From: Tyzzerella sp. An114 | GTDB lineage: Bacteria; Bacillota; Clostridia; Lachnospirales; Anaerotignaceae | Direction of reading: 5' to 3' | DNA length: 64,000 bases | Assembly: GCF_002161055.1 (NCBI RefSeq) | Contig: NZ_NFLT01000002.1 | Location: 62,001-126,000 of the forward strand | Shown: positions 26,416 to 36,513 of the stretch, piece after piece | How positions within the stretch are numbered: the first letter of the stretch is position 1 | How the letters are laid out: every line of letters starts with the position of its first letter | Notes under the pieces: generated by a model | What the model saw: only the letters and a program-made list of their open reading frames with translations | What the model was told of the DNA's origin: nothing | Database searches by the model: none | Made by a program: the position numbers and the translations under genes

Positions 26416-27771
26416 ATGAATTTTGAAGGTAAAAAAGCACTTGTATGCGGTATGGCTAGAAGTGGAATTTCAGCAGCAGAATTTTTAAAAAGTAAAGGTG
26501 CTGATGTAACATTACAGGATTTAAAGAAAAAAGAAGCTCTTGGAGATGTTTCTAGTCTTGAAAATAAAGGTATAAAAATATATGCTGGAAAAAATCCTGA
26601 TGATATAGCAAATGATATGGATATTATAGTTTTAAGTCCGGGAATACCAACAAGCCTTCCTTTTATTGTGGAGGCTGAAAAAAATGGTGTACCTGTTATA
26701 AGTGAAATTGAACTTAGTTTTATGTTCACTCCATGTCCAGTTATGGCTATAACAGGAACAAACGGAAAAACAACAACTACAACTCTTACAGGTGAGATTT
26801 TAAAATCATACTATCCAAAAACAGAGGTTGTAGGAAATATAGGTATTCCATATTCTGAAAAAGTGCCTAGTCTCACAGAGGATAGTAGAATTGTGGCAGA
26901 AATAAGTAGTTTCCAGCTTGAAAAAATTAAAACATTTAAACCTAAAGTTAGTGCTGTTTTAAATATAACACCTGACCATTTAGATAGACATAAAACTGTT
27001 GAAAATTATATTGCTATGAAAGAGAGAATATTTGAAAATCAGACTTCTGATGATTTCTGTGTTTTAAACTGTGAAGATGAAGCCTGTCTTAAAATGGCTG
27101 ATAAAACAAAAGCAAAAGTTATGTTTTTCAGCAGTAAAAAACCTCTTGAAAAAGGAATATATCTTGATAATGGAAATATAATTTTAAAATGGGAAGATAC
27201 AAATGAAACTGTAATTAATATTGATGAACTTCAGATTTTAGGTGTTCATAACTATGAAAATGTTATGGCTGCTGTTGCAATAGGTTTCCTTGCTGGTGTT
27301 CCTATGGATAATATAAGAGAAGTTCTCAAAAATTTTAAAGGTGTAGAGCATAGAATAGAGTTTGTTGACACTGTTGATGGTGTAGATTATTATAACGACT
27401 CTAAGGGAACAAATCCTGATGCAGCTATAAGAGCCGTTCTTGCTATGAAAAAACCTATTGTTCTTATAGGTGGTGGATATGATAAAGGTTCTGAATATGA
27501 TGAATGGGTTGAAACTTTTGAAGGCAGAGTAAAACATATTGTTCTTATTGGTGTTACAGCCCAGAAAATAAAAGAAACTTGTTATAAATACGAGTTTAGA
27601 CATGTCACAATATGTGAGACTTTTGATGAGGCCATGGAGCTTTCAAAAAATATTGCCAATGAAGGAGATTGTGTTCTTCTCTCTCCAGCCTGTGCAAGTT
27701 GGGGAATGTTTGACAACTATGAACAGAGAGGCGATATGTTTAAAGAGAAAGTAAAAAGCTTTAAAAAATAA
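26416..27771 (+). CDS. murD: UDP-MurNAc-L-Ala:D-Glu ligase
   Basis: A 451-residue Mur ligase adding D-glutamate, out of order in the cluster as in other Firmicutes. It has an N-terminal Rossmann-like GMARSGISAAEFL, the ATP loop GTNGKTTTTT, NITPDHLDRH, and the C-terminal SPACASWGMFDNYEQRG. An upstream in-frame ATG at 26395 is poorly spaced from its GTAAGGG, while AAAAGGGG (26398-26405) suits the ATG at 26416. Confidence 0.93.
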   Translation: MNFEGKKALVCGMARSGISAAEFLKSKGADVTLQDLKKKEALGDVSSLENKGIKIYAGKNPDDIANDMDIIVLSPGIPTSLPFIVEAEKNGVPVISEIELSFMFTPCPVMAITGTNGKTTTTTLTGEILKSYYPKTEVVGNIGIPYSEKVPSLTEDSRIVAEISSFQLEKIKTFKPKVSAVLNITPDHLDRHKTVENYIAMKERIFENQTSDDFCVLNCEDEACLKMADKTKAKVMFFSSKKPLEKGIYLDNGNIILKWEDTNETVINIDELQILGVHNYENVMAAVAIGFLAGVPMDNIREVLKNFKGVEHRIEFVDTVDGVDYYNDSKGTNPDAAIRAVLAMKKPIVLIGGGYDKGSEYDEWVETFEGRVKHIVLIGVTAQKIKETCYKYEFRHVTICETFDEAMELSKNIANEGDCVLLSPACASWGMFDNYEQRGDMFKEKVKSFKK

Positions 27772-27790
27772 ATTTTAAAGAGGTGGTACT

Positions 27791-28927
27791 GTGAATGGAA
27801 GTGTAAAAAATTCCAGGCCAAAGAAAAAAAAACCAAGACCTAAAGCACAAAGTTTTGATTATACAATACTTTTTGTAGTTATAATACTTGTGTTTTTTGG
27901 TATTATTATGATATTTAGCTCAAGCTATTACGATACACTCACAAGTGAAAAATTTAATTATGATATGTATTATTTCTTAAAAAGGCAAACAATATGGGCT
28001 ATATTAGGATTTATAGCTATGTGGATAACAATGCGACTTCCTATGAATTTGTATAAGAGACTTTCCTTTTTGGCTTATATGTTTTCAAATGTTTGTCTTG
28101 TTCTTCTTAGGTTTATAGGAACAGAGGTAAATGGTCAGAAAAGATGGCTTTTTGGATTTCAGCCTTCAGAAGTAGCGAAAATTTCTGTAATACTTTTTCT
28201 TTCCTTATACATATCTACTCATAAAAATTCTTTGAAAACTATGAAAGGATTTTTAAAGTGTTGTGCTGTTTTTGGAATACCTGTTATACTTATAGCACTT
28301 TCAAACCTGAGTACAGCTATAATTGTTACTGGTATTGGTGCTACAATACTTTTTGTAGCAAGCCCTAAAATATGGTATTTTGTTGTTGCTGGAATAATAG
28401 CATCTATTGGAGGATTTTTTGCTGTAACACTTCCTCAGTTTGCTTACCGTTTTAGTCGTATAAAAATATGGCGAGACCCTTTTTCTGACCCTCTTGGAGA
28501 TGGCTATCAGATTATACAGGGACTTTATGCTGTTGCTAGTGGAGGGCTTTTTGGTCTTGGTCTCGGCCAGAGTAGACAGAAGACTTTTATTCCTGAAGCA
28601 CACAATGATATTATATTCGCTATAATATGTGAAGAGCTTGGAATGATTGGTGCTTTTGTTGTAATAATTCTTTTTGCACTTTTTATATGGAAAGGCATAA
28701 AGATTGCATTAAAGTCAGAAGATATGTATAATTGTCTTGTAGCAACTGGTATAACAACTATGATTGGTTTTCAGGCTTTAATAAATATTGCTGTTGTTAC
28801 AAATACAATTCCTAATACAGGTCAGCCTTTGCCTTTTATAAGTTATGGAGGAAGTTCCCTTCTTATTACAATGGCGTCTGTTGGAATACTTTTAAATATA
28901 TCAAAGTACTGTAAAGGTGACGATTGA
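27791..28927 (+). CDS. ftsW: SEDS glycosyltransferase FtsW/SpoVE
   Basis: A 378-residue polytopic peptidoglycan polymerase of the SEDS family. A basic Pro/Lys-rich tail precedes about ten membrane helices. It contains GTEVNGQKRW, SEVAKI, the catalytic-loop ASGGLFGLGLGQ, and NTGQPLPFISYGGSSL near the end. The start is a GTG behind GAGGTGG. The position after murD is that of spoVE in Bacillus, so it may serve division, sporulation, or both; sequence alone does not separate these. murG and later cluster genes do not follow. Confidence 0.9.
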   Translation: MNGSVKNSRPKKKKPRPKAQSFDYTILFVVIILVFFGIIMIFSSSYYDTLTSEKFNYDMYYFLKRQTIWAILGFIAMWITMRLPMNLYKRLSFLAYMFSNVCLVLLRFIGTEVNGQKRWLFGFQPSEVAKISVILFLSLYISTHKNSLKTMKGFLKCCAVFGIPVILIALSNLSTAIIVTGIGATILFVASPKIWYFVVAGIIASIGGFFAVTLPQFAYRFSRIKIWRDPFSDPLGDGYQIIQGLYAVASGGLFGLGLGQSRQKTFIPEAHNDIIFAIICEELGMIGAFVVIILFALFIWKGIKIALKSEDMYNCLVATGITTMIGFQALINIAVVTNTIPNTGQPLPFISYGGSSLLITMASVGILLNISKYCKGDD

Positions 28928-28964
28928 TTTAATAACTTTTAATAACTAAAGAGGGGGAATATTT

Positions 28965-29357
28965 ATGGTATTCGAATTTTCATTAAAAACAACAAAGTCA
29001 AATGAATTTGTAAATATTACAGGTCTTGTTAAAGATGCTGTAAAAAGAAGTGGTGTTGAAAATGGTATGTGTGTTGTATTTGTACCTCATACAACAGCCG
29101 GAGTTACTATAAATGAAAATGCTGACCCCAATGTAGTAAAAGATATGCTTATGGAACTTTCAAAAATTGTTCCTGAGGATAAAGAATATCGTCATGCAGA
29201 GGGAAATTCATCTGCTCATATAAAAGCTTCAATGATGGGTTCAAATCAGACAATTATTGTTGAAAATGGAGAACTTAAAATGGGAGTTTGGCAGGGCATA
29301 TACTTTACAGAGTTTGACGGTCCACGTCAAAGAAAGTTTTTTGTAAAGGTTATGTGA
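28965..29357 (+). CDS. YjbQ/UPF0047 family protein
   Basis: 130 residues, a compact beta-barrel family with the motif FVPHTTAGVTINENAD, HAEGNSSAHIKASMMG and the end WQGIYFTEFDGPR. Conserved histidines suggest a metal site. Some members show weak thiamine-phosphate synthase activity, but the physiological role is unsettled. It has its own GAGGGGG site and sits between ftsW and the valS T-box; no functional link to either is evident. Confidence 0.9.
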   Translation: MVFEFSLKTTKSNEFVNITGLVKDAVKRSGVENGMCVVFVPHTTAGVTINENADPNVVKDMLMELSKIVPEDKEYRHAEGNSSAHIKASMMGSNQTIIVENGELKMGVWQGIYFTEFDGPRQRKFFVKVM

Positions 29358-29365
29358 TTTTTCTA

Positions 29366-29394
29366 TTGACAAAATCTATAAGCTAAACTAAAAT
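29366..29394 (+). promoter_or_regulatory. Promoter of valS
   Basis: TTGACA (29366-29371), a 17-base spacer and TAAAAT (29389-29394), shortly before the T-box leader. Confidence 0.8.
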
Positions 29395-29399
29395 CAGTT

Positions 29400-29647
29400 A
29401 TGATAAAAACTGTGAACAGGAGGAGTAAACATATACAGCCATCAGGGAGAAAAGTCCGTTGACTGAGAGACTTTTTTGGATATGGTATGTTGAAGGTAGC
29501 CTGGGAGTTCCTGTATTGAAATTTTAAGTATTTTTAAGTAGATATGGGCGGGTTGTTCCGTTAAATACTTTCAGAGAGCCTGTTTTACAGGAATAAAGGT
29601 GGTACCGCGAGCTTTCGTCCTTTTTTGGACGAAGGCTCTTTTTTTAC
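29400..29647 (+). promoter_or_regulatory. T-box riboswitch upstream of valS
   Basis: Leader RNA that reads uncharged tRNA-Val. Stem I is closed by ACAGGA (29416-29421) with TCCTGT (29509-29514). A candidate specifier codon GTA (29496-29498, valine) lies on the 3' side in GAAGGTAGCC. The T-box core AAGGTGGTACCGCG is at 29596-29609 and precedes the terminator. An AGGAGGAG at the 5' end is part of the stem and not a gene start. Confidence 0.95.
29609..29646 (+). terminator. Regulated terminator of the valS T-box
   Basis: GAGCTTTCGTCC pairs with GGACGAAGGCTC around TTTTTT, followed by seven T residues. It competes with the antiterminator formed by the T-box sequence. Confidence 0.95.
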
Positions 29648-29685
29648 TAGCCTTATTTTATTTAATATTTTACAGGAGGATAAAA

Positions 29686-32325
29686 ATGATAAAAGAATTA
29701 GCAAAAACTTATGACCCTTCTGTTGTAGAGGATAGACTTTACAGCGAATGGCTTGCAAAAAAATATTTTCATACAGAAGTAGACAAGAGTAAAAAACCAT
29801 ACACAATAGTTATGCCACCTCCAAATATTACAGGTCAGCTTCACATGGGACACGCTCTTGACAATACTATTCAGGATATTCTTATTCGTTGGAAACGTAT
29901 GTCTGGATATAACGCTCTTTGGATACCGGGTATTGACCATGCTAGTATATCAACAGAAGTTAAAGTTGTTCAGAAAATGCTTGAGGAAGGTCTTACAAAA
30001 GAAGATGTTGGACGTGAAGGCTTCCTTGAGAGAGCTTGGGCTTGGAAAGAAGAATACGGCGGAATTATTCTTAAACAGCTTAGAAAAATGGGTAGCTCCT
30101 GTGACTGGGATAGAGTTCGTTTTACTATGGACGAAGGCTGTTCAGATGCTGTTCTTGAAGTATTTACAAGACTTTACGATAAAGGTCTCATATATAGAGG
30201 AGAAAAAATAATTAACTGGTGTCCAAAATGTCAGACAACTATTTCTGATGCTGAGGTAAACCATATTGATAAAGCTGGTCATTTTTGGCATATTAAATAT
30301 CCTGTTGCTGGAACTGATGATTTTATGGAAATTGCAACAACAAGACCTGAAACAATGCTTGGAGATACTGCTGTTGCTGTTCATCCTGATGATGAGAGAT
30401 ATAAAGAATATATAGGAAAATCTGTTATACTTCCTATTGTTAATAAAGAAATTCCTGTTATCGCTGATAGCTATGTTGATAGAGAATTTGGAACAGGTGT
30501 TGTTAAAATTACTCCTGCCCATGACCCTAATGACTTTGAAGTTGGTCTTCGTCATGACCTTCCAAGAATAAATATTATGAATGATGACGGAACTCTCAAT
30601 GAAAATGCTGGAGAGTACAAAGGTCTTGACAGACTTGAAGCAAGAAAACTCATTGTTGAGAGACTTAAAAATGAAGGATACCTTATAAAAATTGAAGATA
30701 TTACACACGCTGTTGGTGTTCATGAGCGTTGTAATGAGGTTGTAGAACCTTTAATTAAATTACAGTGGTTCGTAAAAATGGAGGAACTTGCAAGACCTGC
30801 CATTGAGGCTTATAAAAAAGATGACCTTCATTTTATACCTGACCGTTTTGGTAAAATATATCTTCACTGGCTTGAAAATATTCGTGACTGGTGTATATCA
30901 AGACAGCTTTGGTGGGGACATAGAATTCCTGCATACTATTGTCAGGAATGTGGACATATTGAAGTTGCTAAAACTGCACCTGAAAAATGTTCAAAATGTG
31001 GTTGTACAAACCTTAAACAGGACGAGGACACTCTTGATACTTGGTTCTCATCAGCTTTATGGCCTTTCTCAACATTAGGCTGGCCAGAAAACACAGAAGA
31101 ACTTCAGCATTTTTATCCTACAAGTGTTCTTGTAACTGCTTATGATATTATATTCTTCTGGGTAATAAGAATGGTATTCTCAGGTATTGAACAGATGGGT
31201 GAAATACCTTTCAAAGATGTATTTATTCATGGTCTTATAAGAGACGACCAAGGACGTAAATTCTCAAAATCTCTTGGAAATGGTATTGACCCACTTCAGG
31301 TTATTGACAAATACGGTGCTGACCCATTAAGACTTATGCTTATAACAGGAAATGCTCCTGGAAATGATATGAGATTTTATTGGGAGAGACTTGACTCAAG
31401 CCGTAACTTTGCTAATAAATTATGGAATGCTTCAAGATTTGTTCTCATGAACCTTGAAGAAAAAGAATATGACATTGAAAAACTCAGCCTTACATCAGCT
31501 GATAAATGGATTATTTCAAAAGTAAATACTCTTGCTAAAGAAGTTACAGACAATATGGAAAGCTATGAGCTTGGTCTTGCTGTTCAGAAAATACATGATT
31601 TCCTTTGGGATGAATACTGTGACTGGTATATTGAAATGGTTAAACCACGTCTCTATAATAAGGAAGATGAAACAAGAGACGCTGCTCTTTGGACACTTAA
31701 AACAGTCCTTATAAATGCTTTAAAACTTCTTCATCCATATATGCCATTTATAACAGAAGAAATATTCACTCATATACAGTCAGAGGAAGAAAGCATTATG
31801 ATTTCAAACTGGCCTGTATTTAAAGATGAATGGAACTTTAAGGCTAATGAAGAAGAAATTGACCTTGTAAAAGAAGCTGTAAGAAATATAAGAAATATAC
31901 GTGCTGAAATGAATGTTGTTCCTTCAAAGAAAGCTCATGTATTTGTTGTTTCTGCTGATGAAAATACAAGAGAAATATTTGAAAAATCAAAAGTATTCTT
32001 CAAAACTCTTGCCTATGCAAGTGATGTTACTGTTCAGTCTGATAAAACAGGAATTGATGATGATGCAGTTTCTGCTGTTATAGAAAATGCTGTAATTTAT
32101 ATGCCATTTGCTGAACTTGTTGATATTGCAAAAGAGATTGAAAGACTTGAAAAAGAAAAAGAAAAAATGCTTAAAGAGATTGAGAGAGTTGAAAAGAAAC
32201 TCAGCAATCAGGGATTTGTTGCTAAAGCTCCTCAGAAAGTTATCGACGAGGAAAAAGCTAAAGGTGAGAAATACAAAGCTATTCTTGCTCAGGTTGAAGA
32301 AAGACTTGCTCAGATGAAAAAATAA
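29686..32325 (+). CDS. valS: Valyl-tRNA synthetase
   Basis: An 879-residue class I synthetase. The HIGH-type motif is HMGHAL near residue 48, the KMSKS motif is KFSKS in [12 protein letters not shown], and an editing domain lies between ([17 protein letters not shown]). A zinc-like CQECGHIEV ... CSKCGCTNL pair is inserted. The C-terminus is the family coiled coil ([15 protein letters not shown]). The start at 29686 follows AGGAGG; the longer frame would run into the terminator. Expression is controlled by the T-box. Confidence 0.97.
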   Translation: MIKELAKTYDPSVVEDRLYSEWLAKKYFHTEVDKSKKPYTIVMPPPNITGQLHMGHALDNTIQDILIRWKRMSGYNALWIPGIDHASISTEVKVVQKMLEEGLTKEDVGREGFLERAWAWKEEYGGIILKQLRKMGSSCDWDRVRFTMDEGCSDAVLEVFTRLYDKGLIYRGEKIINWCPKCQTTISDAEVNHIDKAGHFWHIKYPVAGTDDFMEIATTRPETMLGDTAVAVHPDDERYKEYIGKSVILPIVNKEIPVIADSYVDREFGTGVVKITPAHDPNDFEVGLRHDLPRINIMNDDGTLNENAGEYKGLDRLEARKLIVERLKNEGYLIKIEDITHAVGVHERCNEVVEPLIKLQWFVKMEELARPAIEAYKKDDLHFIPDRFGKIYLHWLENIRDWCISRQLWWGHRIPAYYCQECGHIEVAKTAPEKCSKCGCTNLKQDEDTLDTWFSSALWPFSTLGWPENTEELQHFYPTSVLVTAYDIIFFWVIRMVFSGIEQMGEIPFKDVFIHGLIRDDQGRKFSKSLGNGIDPLQVIDKYGADPLRLMLITGNAPGNDMRFYWERLDSSRNFANKLWNASRFVLMNLEEKEYDIEKLSLTSADKWIISKVNTLAKEVTDNMESYELGLAVQKIHDFLWDEYCDWYIEMVKPRLYNKEDETRDAALWTLKTVLINALKLLHPYMPFITEEIFTHIQSEEESIMISNWPVFKDEWNFKANEEEIDLVKEAVRNIRNIRAEMNVVPSKKAHVFVVSADENTREIFEKSKVFFKTLAYASDVTVQSDKTGIDDDAVSAVIENAVIYMPFAELVDIAKEIERLEKEKEKMLKEIERVEKKLSNQGFVAKAPQKVIDEEKAKGEKYKAILAQVEERLAQMKK

Positions 32326-32340
32326 AAAATAATATTTTTA

Positions 32341-32371
32341 AGGTATGGAATAAAATTCCATACCTTTTTTG
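32341..32371 (+). terminator. Terminator after valS
   Basis: The stem GGTATGGAAT/ATTCCATACC with a short loop is followed by six T residues. Confidence 0.9.
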
Positions 32372-32438
32372 TTTTAAGAAAAATTTAATGGCTATTGATA
32401 TACTATATTGTTAAAATTGAAATATTGGGAGGTGCTAA

Positions 32439-33605
32439 ATGAATTTAAGTGATAAAATTAAAAATACTATTTTAAAAATTGGTATCAGTGATTTTGAAAA
32501 TCCTCTTTTTTATAATTGTGATATAGGTATTAGACTTGGTATATCAGAATATGAGGATTGGGAGCATTATTTGAAATTTGACGAAGAAGAAACTATTGTA
32601 AATCCTGAATTTATAAAGAATACAGCTGATAAAGCATATGAAGTATTTAAAAATTTTGAAAGTACCTTTGATATTTTAAGAATAGATGTTATATATGATG
32701 AAACTGAAGATTATCGAAAAAAGATTAAAAAAATAATAAAAACTTTAAATATTGATAAACCTGATGAAATAGTTTCAGATGAATTTATTTTAGAAGATGA
32801 TGAAGTTTTAAAAAGAAAACAACTTATTTGGAATTTAGATAGTCATAAAATAGACTATTATAATATTATAACTGAAATTGCAAAAACTGATTTTGGAGGT
32901 TGTAGTTATCTGTCTTATTATACATATTTTATTGATACGTTTAATAGCATTGTTTTTAATATGTATGATGATAGGGGAATTGACATTGTATCTTCTAAAA
33001 AAGAACAGTTGTATTATATTTATAAATACTATAATAATTTTATACTTGATTATGACAGAGAAAGAATTGATAGAATTTTTGATGGATTAGAAAATATTAA
33101 AAATTTTCAGATAAATGCTTATGATTTTTATTGGATAGATGGCACAAAGGATAATAAAGATGATTTATGCTTACATGGTGATGTATCTGTCAGAATAGAA
33201 AAAGAAATATTAAGCTATTCATGTTGTGTCAGTGCTTCGGCTTTGCGTATGCTTGAGACAATAAAAAATGACCATTATATAACAAATACAGGAGAGCAGA
33301 TGTTGCCTTGTTGTGGTCATAGTATGTTTGCTGATGAAAATTTAGAGAATGTATATATAAGTGGTTGTGATAATGGTGTCGACTATGAAGTTAAACACAA
33401 TGATAATATTGTTATTATAAAAACTGAAAAGGGAAATACATACAATATAAGACTTTCAGATTATAAAGAAGAAGTTGTAAACTTTGCAAATAAAGTTCAG
33501 GAATTTTATAATAAGTGTTACGAAAAGATATTGCCAAAGAATGATTTTGAGAAAAATGGCTATATAGCTTTTTGGAATGAATGGAAAAGACTTATAAAAG
33601 AATAA
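32439..33605 (+). CDS. Uncharacterised protein with DUF3885-like domain
   Basis: A 388-residue acidic protein with no signal peptide or membrane helix. The central segment (about 165-215: a YDDRGIDIVSS block, then YIYKYYNNFILDYDRERIDRIF) matches the DUF3885 pattern, and the N-terminal NPEFIKNTADKAYEVF fits the same family. The last 140 residues form a second module with GDVSVRIE, a cysteine cluster (SCCVSAS, LPCCGHSM, SGCDNG) and FWNEWKRL. Proteins of this kind occur as orphans or in polymorphic-toxin immunity arrays, but no toxin is visible here. Function unknown. It is a single-gene unit between two terminators. Confidence 0.65.
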   Translation: MNLSDKIKNTILKIGISDFENPLFYNCDIGIRLGISEYEDWEHYLKFDEEETIVNPEFIKNTADKAYEVFKNFESTFDILRIDVIYDETEDYRKKIKKIIKTLNIDKPDEIVSDEFILEDDEVLKRKQLIWNLDSHKIDYYNIITEIAKTDFGGCSYLSYYTYFIDTFNSIVFNMYDDRGIDIVSSKKEQLYYIYKYYNNFILDYDRERIDRIFDGLENIKNFQINAYDFYWIDGTKDNKDDLCLHGDVSVRIEKEILSYSCCVSASALRMLETIKNDHYITNTGEQMLPCCGHSMFADENLENVYISGCDNGVDYEVKHNDNIVIIKTEKGNTYNIRLSDYKEEVVNFANKVQEFYNKCYEKILPKNDFEKNGYIAFWNEWKRLIKE

Positions 33606-33611
33606 AACAAT

Positions 33612-33640
33612 AAAAAGCTATCCTTAGGGATAGCTTTTTT
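33612..33640. terminator. Bidirectional terminator
   Basis: AAAAAGCTATCC pairs with GGATAGCTTTTT around TTAG. It lies between the convergent DUF3885-like gene and the aminotransferase gene. Confidence 0.9.
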
Positions 33641-33642
33641 GA

Positions 33643-34737
33643 TTATTCAACTATTTTTTTAAGCTCACAGAGAAGTTTTTCGTTTTGTTCTGGGTTAAGT
33701 ATACAAAATCTTAAATATGAATTATCTAAGAATGTAAAACTTTCTGCGTCACGAATAAGCATTTTTTCACGAATAAGTTTATCAAATATTTCTGCTGAAT
33801 TTGTTTTGTCAGTCATAAGTTTTAAGAGTATAAAGTTTGAACATGAAGGATAAGCCTTAATGTTTTTCCATGTTGAAAGCTCATTAAATGCTTTCTTTCT
33901 CTCGTCAGATATAAGTTTTTTTGATTTTTCAATAAACTCCTTGTCTGAAAAAAGTCTCTCTCCTGCGAAAGATGCTAAAATATTTACAGACCATGGGTCT
34001 TGAACAGATAAAAGTGTGTTTAAAAACTTTTCATTACTTGATATACCATATCCAAGACGTATTCCGGGAGCTGCAAAAAATTTTGATATTCCTCTTATAA
34101 CAAATACATTGTCAAATTCTTTTACAAGAGGGATAGTACATATTTCTTCTATGTTGTCACTAAACTCTATATATGTCTCATCTACCATTACAAAAGTATT
34201 GTTGTTTTTACAGTGACTTAAAATTTCTCTCATCTGAGTAACTGTTATAGCTGTACCTGTTGGATTGTTGGGATTGCATATTATCAACATTCCTATTTCT
34301 TCTGTAAGTTCAGATAAAATATTTTTCATATTTATTTCAAAGTTTTCTTCCTTTTTAAGAGGGAAGTATTTGAAATCACTTCCACATATTGAGGCTTCTC
34401 TCTCATATTCAGAATAAGCAGGTCCTATTATTATTGTTTTTCTGGCATTAGCTGTCTTTATAAATGTAGATATAAGCTCTGTTGAACCATTTCCAACAAC
34501 GATATGTTCAGGATTTGCTCCTGTGTATTCTCCTATGCTTTCCCTTAAAGCTGTATATCTTTTATCAGGGTATCTTGTAACTATATCTATATTTTCAGAA
34601 AGGGCTTTTTTAACACTTTCAGGAAAACCTAAAGGGTTTATATTTCCGCTAAAATCCCAAATTTCATCTTTTGGTATTCCATAGGCTTTTTCTATGGCGT
34701 CTAAATCACCGCCGTGTTGATGCATAAGATTATTCAT
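33643..34737 (-). CDS. PLP-dependent aminotransferase, CobD/HisC-like
   Basis: A 364-residue fold-type I PLP enzyme. The opening HQHGGDLDAIEKAYG and WDFSGNINPLGFP is typical of threonine-phosphate decarboxylase (CobD, cobalamin side chain) rather than histidinol-phosphate aminotransferase. Other features are ICNPNNPTGT, MVDETYIEFSD and the PLP lysine in ISKFFAAPGIRLGYG. No cobalamin or histidine genes are in the window, so the substrate is open. It is 23 bases downstream of the large uncharacterised gene on the same strand and is probably co-transcribed with it. Confidence 0.75.
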   Translation of the reverse strand: MNNLMHQHGGDLDAIEKAYGIPKDEIWDFSGNINPLGFPESVKKALSENIDIVTRYPDKRYTALRESIGEYTGANPEHIVVGNGSTELISTFIKTANARKTIIIGPAYSEYEREASICGSDFKYFPLKKEENFEINMKNILSELTEEIGMLIICNPNNPTGTAITVTQMREILSHCKNNNTFVMVDETYIEFSDNIEEICTIPLVKEFDNVFVIRGISKFFAAPGIRLGYGISSNEKFLNTLLSVQDPWSVNILASFAGERLFSDKEFIEKSKKLISDERKKAFNELSTWKNIKAYPSCSNFILLKLMTDKTNSAEIFDKLIREKMLIRDAESFTFLDNSYLRFCILNPEQNEKLLCELKKIVE

Positions 34738-34760
34738 TGTATATTACCTCTTTTCATATT

Positions 34761-36344
34761 TCAAATAAGTTCAAAATCTTCTTCCTCTTTTGTAATACTC
34801 TCGCTTTGAGATTTTATTCTTGGATAAACTATTTTTCCATTTCTTGAATGAACATCAATACATTTTATATATAGTCTTAAGTCTTTTTCAAATGTAGGAT
34901 TAAATTTTATTATATCTCCCGGTGAAATATTAAGGTCAGAAATTTTATATTTTTCTGTTTTATTTAGAGAAGGTCTCTTTGAGAATTTTGATATATATTC
35001 AACAGGGAAACTATTTGAGTCTTCTATTATAAAACTGAAATCCACAATATTTTCAAAGGCAAAACATATACATATTTCATTGCCTAATTCTTCAAGAGTT
35101 AAACTTTCTAAAACTTCTGTAACCTTCCATAAATTTTCATTGTTTCCATACCACATTTTAAACTCATATACATTTGTTTTCTTTGCCTCAAATGTTTTTT
35201 GTGCATTTAATATTTTAAGTTGACCATGTTCAAATGTAACAGCATCTACAATATCATTAAAACTTATATTTTCAGGCATTTTTTGAATAGGCTTATCTCC
35301 TTCAGAGTAACCATATATAAGTTTTTTGCCTAATGATGTAAGTTTGTAGTAGGAGCAAGGAGAAAATATTTCAAGACCAGTATCTTTTTTAAGTGTTATT
35401 ATTTCGGCTAAAGAGTTTATTGTATTTCTGAAACTCATTCCAGAAGCATAAAAAGGCTCTGTTATTTTGAGATAACCACTAAAAATTGACATGAAATATT
35501 TATCTATTATTATTCCTATATAAAATGTAGATGAAAGTATTGCCATATCATACTGTGAAAGCTGATTTTTTTCAGAAGCTTCCCATATTTTATTAATATC
35601 AACTCCTATTGATGAGTATATTTTTTCAAATATATCATCAGCAGAAATAGGCTTTTGAAGTAGAGAGTATATTGTATCAAAACTTACTGTCTTATTTGGA
35701 AGCTCTAAAATACTTGATATTTTTTCAGCACATATTTTTATACTTTCATCTATTATAAGTCTTAATATTATTTCATTTCCTTTTTTGAAAAATGAGTCAG
35801 CTGATGATGATAGCTGTACTCTATATGAATGTATAGAAGGTAAGATGTTTAAAAGTTTGAACCTGTAAATAAGGTTAAAAATATACTCTGCATAAAAAGG
35901 GTCATTCATAGAAAGATACTTTGATACAGAGTAGGCATATTCTTTTGTGATAGCTCCATTTTCATCAGCTGGAGCATCAGGCAAACATTTTTCAGCTGCA
36001 ATTTTTAAATCTTCTATAATAGGGTGATTTTCAATATTATACAGTATACCTGTATATATAAATTTGTTTTTTCCTCGTTTTGTATTATCAACTGAAAGAT
36101 TTATAGCAAAAACAGAGTTTTTATTTTTTGAAACTATATCTGATGTTCCTATTATATTTGCTGGTGAAAGTATAGTGTTTTCAACTATCGTTCCATAATA
36201 CCATTTTCTAAATATTGCAGGAGCAAGATTTAAAATTTCAGGCTTTGTTTCTTTTTCCATAAAAGTATATATGTCATCAAAATTTTCAGAGAAAATATTT
36301 GTTATTTCTTTTATTCTGTCGCCAAGTTCTATTTTTTTTATCAT
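34761..36344 (-). CDS. Uncharacterised protein with pRiA4b ORF-3-like C-terminal domain
   Basis: 527 residues, soluble. Residues 1-330 are mostly helical and I do not recognise them. A winged-helix-like stretch (SPCSYYKLTSLGKKLIYGYS) lies near 345. The C-terminal 150 residues resemble the pRiA4b ORF-3 domain: VYEFKMWYGNNENLWKVTEV, LTLEELGNEI, then LNISPGDIIKF and a final IVYPRI. That domain is common in plasmid and IS passenger proteins and has no proven activity. The context with an aminotransferase gives no clear job. A weak frame for a mobile origin exists, but base composition resembles the neighbours. Confidence 0.55.
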   Translation of the reverse strand: MIKKIELGDRIKEITNIFSENFDDIYTFMEKETKPEILNLAPAIFRKWYYGTIVENTILSPANIIGTSDIVSKNKNSVFAINLSVDNTKRGKNKFIYTGILYNIENHPIIEDLKIAAEKCLPDAPADENGAITKEYAYSVSKYLSMNDPFYAEYIFNLIYRFKLLNILPSIHSYRVQLSSSADSFFKKGNEIILRLIIDESIKICAEKISSILELPNKTVSFDTIYSLLQKPISADDIFEKIYSSIGVDINKIWEASEKNQLSQYDMAILSSTFYIGIIIDKYFMSIFSGYLKITEPFYASGMSFRNTINSLAEIITLKKDTGLEIFSPCSYYKLTSLGKKLIYGYSEGDKPIQKMPENISFNDIVDAVTFEHGQLKILNAQKTFEAKKTNVYEFKMWYGNNENLWKVTEVLESLTLEELGNEICICFAFENIVDFSFIIEDSNSFPVEYISKFSKRPSLNKTEKYKISDLNISPGDIIKFNPTFEKDLRLYIKCIDVHSRNGKIVYPRIKSQSESITKEEEDFELI

Positions 36345-36453
36345 TATAATTATTTCTCCTTATAAATATTAAATTAATTTTATCAGATTTTTAAAATTTA
36401 TCAATAAATAAGATGTTAAAAAGTCTAATTTAAAGGACATTTGCTTAATAATC

Positions 36454-36481
36454 TTGATTTTTAATGTATTGCTGATAAAAT
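36454..36481 (+). promoter_or_regulatory. Promoter of the HAD phosphatase gene
   Basis: TTGATT (36454-36459), a 16-base spacer and TAAAAT (36476-36481), 32 bases before the start codon. Confidence 0.6.
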
Positions 36482-36513
36482 AAAAAGTATATTTTTAAAC
36501 TAGGGAGGTTTTT

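Noticed and set aside
29419-29426. AGGAGGAG as a ribosome-binding site for an unlisted gene
   Set aside because: It belongs to the 5' strand of stem I of the valS T-box, and no open frame of meaningful length follows.
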